Positions 19,591-27,111 of a DNA stretch of 64,000 nucleotides are shown here, one piece after another. Origin of the DNA: an uncultured Oscillospiraceae bacterium (lineage in GTDB: Bacteria; Bacillota; Clostridia; Oscillospirales; Oscillospiraceae); assembly GCA_947591105.1 (NCBI GenBank), contig CANQDL010000001.1, positions 16,071 to 80,070 on the forward strand, read 5' to 3'. Below the pieces are notes generated by a model. It saw nothing but the letters and a program-made list of their open reading frames with translations. It searched no databases and had not been told where the DNA came from. The position numbers and the translations under genes are program-made. Position 1 is the first letter of the stretch. Each line of letters begins with the position of its first letter.

Positions 19591-19642
19591 ACGTGTTCAC
19601 ACGTAAAAATGTGTTGACATACGTATTAATACGTGCTATAAT
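19591..19642 (+). promoter_or_regulatory. Promoter and palindromic operators of the hicAB operon
   Basis: TTGACA (19614-19619), 17 bp, TATAAT (19637-19642); palindrome ACGTATTAATACGT inside the spacer and ACGTGTTCACACGT just upstream. Confidence 0.75.
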
Positions 19643-19668
19643 GATAACCAGAAAGAGAGGTAAGGCCG

Positions 19669-19854
19669 GTGAAGTACAGCGAACTCTACAAAAGGCTGCG
19701 GGAGATAAAGTGCTACATCATAAGGGAGGGGGCCAATCACTCGATGTGGTACAGCCCAGTGACCGGAAAGACCTTCCCGGTGAGCCACCACAAGGGACAG
19801 GATGTCCCAATGGGAACACTAAGAGCGATAGAGCGGGATGCGGGGCTGAAATAA
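19669..19854 (+). CDS. hicA: HicA-like mRNA interferase toxin
   Basis: 61-aa protein with REGANHSMWYSPVTGKTFPVSHH...VPMGTLRAIERDAGL. Confidence 0.88.
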   Translation: MKYSELYKRLREIKCYIIREGANHSMWYSPVTGKTFPVSHHKGQDVPMGTLRAIERDAGLK

Positions 19855-19882
19855 GCCCCCGTCCCAAATATGAAAGGAGATA

Positions 19883-20284
19883 ATGACAATGGCGAAATAT
19901 GTATATCCCGCGATCTTCACGCCGGAGCCGGAAGGGTATTCAATCAACTTCCCCGATCTGGAGAGCTGCTATACATCGGCGCCAACGCTGGAAGAGGGAA
20001 TGGAAATGGCGGCCGATGTGCTGTGCCTGACGCTCTATGGACTGGAGGAGGATGGAAGACCTATTCCAGCGGCCTCTGATCTGCGCACGGTGAAACCAGA
20101 GGGGCAGGCGTTCGTAAGTCTGGTTCAGTGTGACACCATCGAATACCGCCGGTTCTACGATAACAAGGCCGTAAAAAAGACGCTGACCATTCCAGCCTGG
20201 CTGAACACGATGGCGGAGCGAAACGGCGTGAACTTCTCAATGGTGCTCCAGACGGCCCTAAAGCATGAACTGAATATCCAGTGA
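19883..20284 (+). CDS. hicB: HicB-like antitoxin
   Basis: YPAIFTPEPEGYSINFPDLESCYTSAPTLEEGMEMAADVL HicB fold, C-terminal DNA-binding part. Confidence 0.88.
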   Translation: MTMAKYVYPAIFTPEPEGYSINFPDLESCYTSAPTLEEGMEMAADVLCLTLYGLEEDGRPIPAASDLRTVKPEGQAFVSLVQCDTIEYRRFYDNKAVKKTLTIPAWLNTMAERNGVNFSMVLQTALKHELNIQ

Positions 20285-20292
20285 CTATAATC

Positions 20293-20327
20293 GCCCCGGC
20301 CCCGTGCCGGGGCAGTTTTATTTTTTG
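20293..20327 (+). terminator. Rho-independent terminator after hicB
   Basis: GCCCCGGC-cccgt-GCCGGGGC then AGTTTTATTTTTT. Confidence 0.75.
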
Positions 20328-20509
20328 GCGCCGTTCTGCTTCAGTGCTTCAGGGGCCTCCCCATTAAGCACCCTTAATGTCATTTTAAGGATGTGCTTCG
20401 CATCTTGCTCGGTCAATTTGTCGATAAGTGATTCCCTCTTTTCTCTATCTCGTTCAAGGGAGATCATTGATGCCCGTTTTGCAGAAATCATAATGTAACC
20501 AGCCTCCAA
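20318..20509 (-). CDS. Small hypothetical protein (weak)
   Basis: 63-aa ORF between two near-identical terminators; overlaps the first one. Confidence 0.35.
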   Translation of the reverse strand: MEAGYIMISAKRASMISLERDREKRESLIDKLTEQDAKHILKMTLRVLNGEAPEALKQNGAKK

Positions 20510-20544
20510 TCAAACTACTGCACTGAATATCCGGTGAATCCCCA

Positions 20545-20575
20545 CCCCGGCCCCGTGCCGGGGCGTTATTTATTT
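20545..20575. terminator. Second copy of the GCCCCGGCCCCGTGCCGGGGC terminator
   Basis: Stem identical to 20293-20313, followed by GTTATTTATTTT. Confidence 0.6.
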
Positions 20576-21166
20576 TGCGCCTTTCTTAAAACAGACATGT
20601 ATCTCAAGGCCGTAGTTGTAGCCGTTGCCGCCGAGGATGTCATAATCATCGACGCAGTAATAATCGTCCCAGTGAGACAACAGCCAATGCAGGTCATCCC
20701 TTGAAATGTTGCCGACCTGCTCCTGTTCCGCATACACGCCGACGGCGACCTCGTCACTAAATAAGTACCGTTCCAGCCTAAACTCGGGTGTATGCTCATA
20801 GGGAGGGTCCTTGAACCGTATCTGACGGAGTATAGTCTGGCGGCTGCGGCGGCCATTTTTGAAGCTGGTGCCGACGACGTGGAACGCTTTGGAATAATCG
20901 CAGTCCACAGGCGGTTTTACAGGCGGATACAGGTAGGCGTGCTCTTCTTCCCATTGGAGCATCTGCCGCTTCCATTCGGCGGTATCCTTCCGGTTCTGTT
21001 TCCGTTTGCACTGTGGGCACAGGTCGGCGTGAAGGTTTGTCGATAGAGTCCGCCGGCCACACTCTTTACACTTCGGGAACGTCCCGGAGAAAACTTTCCA
21101 AATGAAGAACCCCATGCCAAAAATGAGGGCGGCATAAAATAAAAGCACAAATATGGTCGTGGGCAT
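20570..21166 (-). CDS. Membrane-anchored zinc-ribbon hypothetical protein
   Basis: N-terminal TM segment then CKECGRRTLSTNLHADLCPQCKRKQ. Confidence 0.65.
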   Translation of the reverse strand: MPTTIFVLLFYAALIFGMGFFIWKVFSGTFPKCKECGRRTLSTNLHADLCPQCKRKQNRKDTAEWKRQMLQWEEEHAYLYPPVKPPVDCDYSKAFHVVGTSFKNGRRSRQTILRQIRFKDPPYEHTPEFRLERYLFSDEVAVGVYAEQEQVGNISRDDLHWLLSHWDDYYCVDDYDILGGNGYNYGLEIHVCFKKGAK

Positions 21167-21180
21167 AGCGCGTCCTCCTG

Positions 21181-21804
21181 TTATATTATATTGCTGGTGA
21201 AGGCGACGGCCTTGCCGATGATCCGCACGTCCTCCAGCTGGGATCCCTCAAACTGCAAAACGGGAAAGGTCGGATTTTCCGGGCGGAGTTCCAAACGCCC
21301 GGGGTATTTATATACCCTTTTCAGGGTAGCCTCATCCCCGATAAGGACGGCGGCGATCTCGCCGTTATTTACATCATCCTGGCGACGGATATAAACGATG
21401 TCCCCGTCAAAGATGCGGGCAGTTATCATGCTGTCACCCTTGCACCGCAGGGCGAAGTCCGCGTGGACGTGGGCGGGGATGTCCACCTCGCCGTCCAGGT
21501 TCTCCTCCGCCAGGATGGGTTCGCCACACGCGATCGTCCCCAGGAGCGGGATGCGCCGCATCTCAGGCATCGGGAGGATGTTGTCATAAACGCCACTTTT
21601 GGAAAACCGACGAATTGAGGTTTTTCCGAGAAGGTAGTCAATGGATGTTTCGTAAAATGTGGCAATTAAAATCAAAACTTCAGAATTGGGTTCACGGACG
21701 CCCTTCTCATAATTAACATACGTTGTATAGGGCATATTGAGTTGCTTTGCGGCCTCGCGCATAGTCAATCCTTTTTCTTCCCGGAGGGCCTTCATGCGGT
21801 TCAT
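21181..21804 (-). CDS. CI-like phage repressor (XRE HTH plus S24/LexA-like peptidase)
   Basis: HTH EKGLTMREAAKQLNMPYTTYVNYEKGVREP; peptidase CKGDSMITARIFDGDIVYIRRQDDVNNGEIAAV. Confidence 0.93.
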   Translation of the reverse strand: MNRMKALREEKGLTMREAAKQLNMPYTTYVNYEKGVREPNSEVLILIATFYETSIDYLLGKTSIRRFSKSGVYDNILPMPEMRRIPLLGTIACGEPILAEENLDGEVDIPAHVHADFALRCKGDSMITARIFDGDIVYIRRQDDVNNGEIAAVLIGDEATLKRVYKYPGRLELRPENPTFPVLQFEGSQLEDVRIIGKAVAFTSNII

Positions 21805-21825
21805 GGTATCACCTCATGGACAGTA

Positions 21826-21967
21826 TTACACAAATTGAGTAAATAGTCAATGGATTTACCCAAATTAGGTAACTTGCACAAATGCGGGTTACTCAATTTG
21901 GGTATTATTTTAGCTTTACAAATACCCATTTTGAGTATAGAATGTCGAATGTACCCAAAATGAGTAA
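21826..21967. promoter_or_regulatory. Lysis-lysogeny switch with five 17-bp operators
   Basis: TTACACAAATTGAGTAA (21826), TTACCCAAATTAGGTAA (21856), TTACTCAATTTGGGTAT (21889), ATACCCATTTTGAGTAT (21922), GTACCCAAAATGAGTAA (21951). Confidence 0.85.
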
Positions 21968-21985
21968 CGAAAGGAGGCGAAACGG

Positions 21986-22192
21986 ATGATGTACCCGAAT
22001 ATCACCGCCGAGCGGGCAAAGCGGAAAATGAGCCTGGAAACGATGGCGCGGAACCTCGGCGTAACCCGTAAGACGGTTTACAACTGGGAGAAGTCAGGGA
22101 ACATCCCCCAGTCTGCGCTGGAGAAGATGTCGGAAATGTTCGGATGCCCCATTGACTATCTCCTGGGGCGCTGTGAGAAGCCGGCGGTGTGA
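21986..22192 (+). CDS. Cro-like XRE family regulator
   Basis: AERAKRKMSLETMARNLGVTRKTVYNWEKSGNIPQSALEKMSEMFGCPIDYLLGR. Confidence 0.9.
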   Translation: MMYPNITAERAKRKMSLETMARNLGVTRKTVYNWEKSGNIPQSALEKMSEMFGCPIDYLLGRCEKPAV

Positions 22193-22219
22193 GGAAACAC
22201 CAGGAAGGAGAAAAAGACC

Positions 22220-22468
22220 ATGGAAGAGAAAAGGCCGGGCAGGAGCGGGGATGACCTGGAGAAACGGGTCCGGCGGCTGGAGATCAGCCAGGCGGTTTTG
22301 AGCGTCACGGTGCTGGTCATGGCCGCCTCCTGCATCCTGCAGGGGCTGAACGCCTTGCGGATGGTGGAATGGATGCGGTCGGTCACGGAAACGGTGGCGG
22401 ACTGGACGGAGACCGCCGGCGAGATCACGGGGACGCTGTGGGAGCTCGTCACCGCCCTCGGGAAGTGA
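22220..22468 (+). CDS. Small membrane protein, hypothetical
   Basis: 82-aa ORF, coiled coil then TM helix; ribosome-binding site upstream. Confidence 0.6.
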   Translation: MEEKRPGRSGDDLEKRVRRLEISQAVLSVTVLVMAASCILQGLNALRMVEWMRSVTETVADWTETAGEITGTLWELVTALGK

Positions 22469-22478
22469 GGCCGGGGCG

Positions 22479-22889
22479 GTGAACATCCAGGAAGCCGTGC
22501 TGGCGGCGGTGAAGGAAGAGAAGCCGATCCGCCGGAAGGAATGGCCGAGGGTCCTTATGATGTACCCGACGGACACGCCGGAATGTTGCATCCTCTGGAT
22601 GCCGGGGCAAGAGCCGGGGCCGCGGTGGGAACCGTGCGCCGAGGACCTGACGGCGGACGATTGGGAAGTGTACGAGGGGCCGGATCCGTGGGAGAAGGCC
22701 CTGGAGAAGCACCTGGCCCGGGAGCGAGAAATCACGAGATCGGAGGGAGCGCGAGATGGCAAGGGAGGCGAAATACTTCCGGGACAACCTGGAAAGCCTT
22801 CGGGCCTACTTCCCCGGGAAGGAGATGGTCTCCGTCCCGGAGGCGGCCCGATACCTGGGGACCACGAAGGAGAGCCTTTTTGCGGATGA
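22479..22889 (+). CDS. DUF2829/Tad2-like small phage protein (candidate anti-Thoeris)
   Basis: MNIQEAVLAAVKEEKPIRRKEWP...GPRWEPCAEDLTADDWEVYEGP matches the Tad2/DUF2829 pattern as remembered. Confidence 0.55.
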   Translation: MNIQEAVLAAVKEEKPIRRKEWPRVLMMYPTDTPECCILWMPGQEPGPRWEPCAEDLTADDWEVYEGPDPWEKALEKHLAREREITRSEGARDGKGGEILPGQPGKPSGLLPREGDGLRPGGGPIPGDHEGEPFCG

Positions 22890-22977
22890 CTCCTTCCCTA
22901 TCCTCCGGCTGGGGAAACAGTCCCGGGTGGTTCTCGTGAACTTGGCGGGATGGCTGGCGACGGAGGCGGCCCACTGA
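22756..22977 (+). CDS. Excisionase-like/HTH DNA-binding protein
   Basis: VSVPEAARYLGTTKESLFADDSFPILRLGKQSRVVLVNLAGWL. Confidence 0.65.
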   Translation: MAREAKYFRDNLESLRAYFPGKEMVSVPEAARYLGTTKESLFADDSFPILRLGKQSRVVLVNLAGWLATEAAH

Positions 22978-23183
22978 TGGCAGCGCCGAAGATATTGCCG
23001 CCGCCGAACCCGGAGGGGAACTGCGAGAAGTGCTTTTACTTCGCCCGGGTGACGGTGGGGGATGGATGGGTCTTGATGGAGACCTGTACCTGGAAACTGC
23101 ATAACGCGGGCCGTGTGCGCCCGTGTACGCCCCGGAGGGGCGAAGGAGGAAAATGGCATGACAGAGAAACAGATGGTGCGTGA
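22977..23183 (+). CDS. Hypothetical phage protein
   Basis: ORF overlapping the previous stop; CEKCFYF...CTWKLHNAGRVRPC, possible metal-binding cysteines. Confidence 0.55.
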   Translation: MAAPKILPPPNPEGNCEKCFYFARVTVGDGWVLMETCTWKLHNAGRVRPCTPRRGEGGKWHDRETDGA

Positions 23184-23502
23184 GGAGCTGGAGAAGCTGA
23201 CGGAGGCCCTGGACGCCCTCCCGGATGAAGTGGAGATATTGACGGCGGGGTACGGGTACAACGAGGGATCGACGATCACGCTGTTCAAATCGTTCCACCT
23301 CTTGATGGAGATGGGATTGCCCTGGGAGACCGTGGCGACGTGCGCGAATGTCAAGTCCGCCCTGGTCGAGACGGAGTTCCACGGGGTGAAGGTGAAGGAG
23401 TTCGCCTGTCCGGGGACGGTGACGTTTTTGCACGTTGAGCGGGTGTTCCCGGAGGTGGCGGAGGAGGTGCGGAAGAAATGTCAGAGTTCGAGCGGGATCT
23501 GA
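23158..23502 (+). CDS. Hypothetical phage protein
   Basis: ORF with ribosome-binding site (GGAGGAAAATGGC) and tight packing. Confidence 0.6.
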   Translation: MTEKQMVREELEKLTEALDALPDEVEILTAGYGYNEGSTITLFKSFHLLMEMGLPWETVATCANVKSALVETEFHGVKVKEFACPGTVTFLHVERVFPEVAEEVRKKCQSSSGI

Positions 23503-23660
23503 TCCAGCTTTTGACGGTGATTGGGCTGACCGCCGGCCTGTCCGCGATCATCGGAGCCCTGTGGTGGGCCTTGTGTTCCGCCCTGGGTATCAACATGGAG
23601 GACGAAGGCCCGGAGGACGGGTGGATATATGACGATTTGGAGGTGGATCATGAAAGGTAA
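23478..23660 (+). CDS. Small membrane protein, hypothetical
   Basis: 60-aa ORF with TM segment. Confidence 0.55.
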   Translation: MSEFERDLIQLLTVIGLTAGLSAIIGALWWALCSALGINMEDEGPEDGWIYDDLEVDHER

Positions 23661-24402
23661 GAGAAAGGTGAAGGCCCGGCGCGAGTTGTTCCGCCGGAAG
23701 CCGAAGGAGGCCGAACAGAGGCCGGAGCCGGTGCAGGGCGGCCTCAACGGGGCGCTGGTGGCCGGGATTGCTATGCTTCCGCCGGAGGCGGAGACGATCA
23801 TCATAAAGGCCGACGTAAACATGACCCGGGAAGAGATCGCCGCCGCCGAGCGGGAACTGGAAGAAAAGACCGGGAAGCGGGTGGCGATCCTGGAGCCGTG
23901 GGCCATCGCCGTGGAGGTCAAGACCGAAGCGCGGAAAGACCCCCGCCCGGTCACGTCCAGGGTCAAGGTGCTGGAGGACGAGGTGAACACCATCCAGTCG
24001 ATCACGGAGACCGCCGGGGTCAGTGCGGAGCGGGTGGCCGCCGAGTTGAAGGAAAGGCTGGGAATTAGAAGCCCCTCGAAAGACTTGATGGACGCCGCGA
24101 AAAAAGGGCTGGAGGATGCCGCGAACGAAGTGAACGAGACCTGGGAGGCCGGAGCCGCGGAGGCGAAGGGGGCCAGCTATTATTTCCGCCTCCCGGAGTT
24201 CGTGGCGAGGATGCGGTCATACCTGGAAGGGCAGGGCATCGAGTACGAGGTACACTCCGCCTTCCCGGGAGAGTACGCCGGCGGGAGTCAGTATTGCATC
24301 GACACGGTGGGGGCCTATGACAGCGCCACGGAGATTTACTTGTACCTGATGGAAGAGCAGAAAACGGAACTGGCCCGCCGGGAAGTGGAGCGGCGGGACT
24401 AA
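23650..24402 (+). CDS. Hypothetical phage protein
   Basis: 250-aa ORF with good coding character. Confidence 0.65.
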   Translation: MKGKRKVKARRELFRRKPKEAEQRPEPVQGGLNGALVAGIAMLPPEAETIIIKADVNMTREEIAAAERELEEKTGKRVAILEPWAIAVEVKTEARKDPRPVTSRVKVLEDEVNTIQSITETAGVSAERVAAELKERLGIRSPSKDLMDAAKKGLEDAANEVNETWEAGAAEAKGASYYFRLPEFVARMRSYLEGQGIEYEVHSAFPGEYAGGSQYCIDTVGAYDSATEIYLYLMEEQKTELARREVERRD

Positions 24403-24462
24403 AGAAAAAAGGAGAACCGCCCTCCGGGAGTGAGGCCCGGAAGGCGGCAGAGAAAAAAGACC

Positions 24463-24900
24463 ATGAACATTATACAAGACAGCGGCGAGGCCGTCAAGGA
24501 AGAAAAAGCGCCAGGGATAGCGGAGTACATCCAGACGATCCCCTTCCGCCATGACAAGCTGTGCGTGATCTTCTCCGTGCTGGACAGTCTGAACGCGATC
24601 CAGGGCCGCCGCCTTTACAGCATGACATACACCCGGGGGATTTGGATGCGGGTGTGGTACTGGGATGTTGAGGCCGGGCGGGACGTTGACCTCGCCCCGC
24701 AAGACACAAGGATCACGGACGAAAACCTCCGGGCGCTGATAGGTCGGATAATGGACGAGGCCGTGGAGGCCGGGGTGAAGGGGAAGCCCGCCGGCGAGGC
24801 CGTGCTGGCGTATCTGGACGCCCTGGCCCGGAATGACAAGGACGGAGCCGCCGGAGCCATGGCGGCGATCCTGTTCCGCCTGGACTACCTGGGGAGGTGA
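24463..24900 (+). CDS. Hypothetical phage protein
   Basis: 145-aa ORF. Confidence 0.6.
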   Translation: MNIIQDSGEAVKEEKAPGIAEYIQTIPFRHDKLCVIFSVLDSLNAIQGRRLYSMTYTRGIWMRVWYWDVEAGRDVDLAPQDTRITDENLRALIGRIMDEAVEAGVKGKPAGEAVLAYLDALARNDKDGAAGAMAAILFRLDYLGR

Positions 24901-24904
24901 CGGG

Positions 24905-25192
24905 ATGGCGAAGAAAGGACAAGGCCCGGCATACTCCGCTGTTATCGCGGCGGACACGACGAAGATGTGGACGGTGGTGGCCGAGGCCGCGAACGAGGCG
25001 GCCCGGGACATCATCCAGATGGTGAATCAATACTATTCCTCGGACTTCCCAATTGTTGCCGCCGTCATGTCCATGTGTGCGGAGAATATGGTCTCCGTCA
25101 CCGGCGAGGACGGGCGGAAGATATATGAACAGATCAAGGCACGCTCCGTCCTGATCGCAAAGGTGGCCACGGCTTCGGAGGGAGACGCATGA
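24905..25192 (+). CDS. Hypothetical phage protein
   Basis: 95-aa ORF, ATG-led, tightly packed. Confidence 0.6.
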   Translation: MAKKGQGPAYSAVIAADTTKMWTVVAEAANEAARDIIQMVNQYYSSDFPIVAAVMSMCAENMVSVTGEDGRKIYEQIKARSVLIAKVATASEGDA

Positions 25193-25458
25193 GTAAGGTG
25201 CAGATGGGGCCTCTTCAGCGCCGCGGACGCTTCCGCCGCCGGATGAAGGCCGTGCTGATCGCGGTGGTGCTTGCCGCCCTCGCCCTCGTGGGGGGGCCGG
25301 TGGTTCGGGACGTGCCGGAGAAAGGGATAACACTGTCACCGTCAGAGTTTCAATATATGCTCAATGTTTCGGCGACGTCACCAGGAGCAGCAGAGATATG
25401 GGCAGAAAAATATCCGCACCAATCAGATGATTTTCTAAATGCCGCCGGTTTGAGGTGA
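25189..25458 (+). CDS. Small membrane/secreted hypothetical protein
   Basis: ATGA overlap with upstream gene; hydrophobic VLIAVVLAALALVGG segment. Confidence 0.55.
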   Translation: MSKVQMGPLQRRGRFRRRMKAVLIAVVLAALALVGGPVVRDVPEKGITLSPSEFQYMLNVSATSPGAAEIWAEKYPHQSDDFLNAAGLR

Positions 25459-25462
25459 AAGG

Positions 25463-26287
25463 ATGAACGCCGTCATAAAATACCCGGGCGCGAAGTGGTC
25501 TATGGCCCGGTGGATCATAGACCGTTTCCCTCCGCATCACAGTTATTTGGAGCCGTTTTTCGGGTCAGGGGCGGTGCTGTTCACGAAGGAACGGAGCAAC
25601 ATCGAAACGGTGAACGACCTGGACGGGGACATCGTGAACCTGTTCGAGCAGATACGCCGGGATCCGGAGCGGCTGGCCCGGGAAATCTACTGGATACCAT
25701 ACTCCCGCCAGGTGTATGACGAGGCTTTTGAAGCCTTGGACATGGAGCGGGATCCCTTCCGGCGGGCGGTGAACTTCTATGTCCGCATGATGATGGGGCA
25801 CGGCTTCCGCACGACCGGGGAGAAGGTCGGATGGAAGAATGACGTGCAGGGCCGGGAGAAAGCGTATGCGGCCCACTACTGGGGCAAGGTTCCGGAGGTC
25901 ATATTCGAGGCGGCGGAACGCCTCCGGGGCGTCCAGATCGAAAACAAGCCCGCCGTGGAACTGATCCAGCGGTTCAACTTCCCGAACGTGCTGATCTATG
26001 CGGACCCGCCTTATATGCTGGAGACCCGCCACGGGAAGCAATACCGCCACGAAATGACAGACCGGGATCATATGGAGCTCCTGGAGGCGTTGAAGGCCCA
26101 CAAGGGGCCGGTCATGGTATCAGGGTATGAAAATGACCTGTACGCCCACGCCCTCCGGGGATGGGTCAGACAGACGCGCCGGGCCATAGCACAGACGGCC
26201 ACGGCCCGGGAGGAGGTTATCTGGATGAACTACGAGCCGCCGGCGGAGCCGAGCCTGTTTGATGGGGGGTTATGCCGTGAGTGGTGA
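25463..26287 (+). CDS. dam: DNA adenine methylase (Dam family)
   Basis: IKYPGAKWSMARWI, FFGSGAVLF, YADPPYMLETR (DPPY). Confidence 0.93.
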   Translation: MNAVIKYPGAKWSMARWIIDRFPPHHSYLEPFFGSGAVLFTKERSNIETVNDLDGDIVNLFEQIRRDPERLAREIYWIPYSRQVYDEAFEALDMERDPFRRAVNFYVRMMMGHGFRTTGEKVGWKNDVQGREKAYAAHYWGKVPEVIFEAAERLRGVQIENKPAVELIQRFNFPNVLIYADPPYMLETRHGKQYRHEMTDRDHMELLEALKAHKGPVMVSGYENDLYAHALRGWVRQTRRAIAQTATAREEVIWMNYEPPAEPSLFDGGLCREW

Positions 26288-26476
26288 GTATCACCTGATC
26301 GTCCGGGGAAAGGACTGGTATTGCAATATCCCAGTGACCCGGACGGAGCGGACGTGAGACATCGTGGAGGCATATTACGGGGATCTGTTCGTGGGGATGT
26401 TCGACCTGGGCGCCGTGAATGTGCTGTATATCACCGGCTGGGAGCGGCTGGAGCAAATGAGGGGAGGCGGGGAACG

Positions 26477-27111
26477 GTGAAGCACCTGGGAGATATCACA
26501 AAAATATCCGGGCGGGATGTGCAGCCGGTGGACGTGGTGATCGGGGGAAGCCCGTGCCAGGATCTCTCCGTGGCCGGACACGGCGAGGGGTTGAGCGGAG
26601 AGCGGTCCGGCCTGTTCATGGAGCAAATTCGTGTGATAAAGGAAATGAGGGATGCAGATGTACGAAGAGGGAGAACAGATCAGTCTATTCGGCCCCGATA
26701 CATGGTGTGGGAAAACGTCCCCGGAGCCCTGTCATGCAACAAGGGAGCGGACTTCCGCATCGTCCTCGAAGAGACGGCCCGAATCGTCCAGCCGGACGCC
26801 CATATACCTGGACCTCCGGGGGGGGCACTCATGGCCGCCTTGCGGAGCCGTCGTGGGAGACGGATGGAGCCTCGCTTGGCGCGTTCTCGACGCACAGTTT
26901 TGGGGAGTCCCCCAAAGACGCCGCCGAATCGCGCTTGTCGCAGATTTTGGAGGGCAATCCGCCCCCGAAATACTATTTATCCGCAAAAGCGTGTCAAGGG
27001 ATTTTACGCCGGGCGGAACGCCGGGGGAAAGAATTGCCGCCGGCGCTGAAGGAGGCGCTGGAGCGGCAATCACAGTCAGAGAGCGCGGAGGATGCGCGCG
27101 GGGGGGGGTAA
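26477..27111 (+). CDS. Cytosine-5 DNA methyltransferase, fragment A (motifs III-VIII), reading frame broken at a G8 tract
   Basis: Frame 2: KHLGDITKISG, GGSPCQDLSVAG, MVWENVPGA up to G8 at 26818-26825; continues in frame 0 as VVGDGWSLAWRVLDAQFWGVPQRRRRIALVADFGG. Confidence 0.8.
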
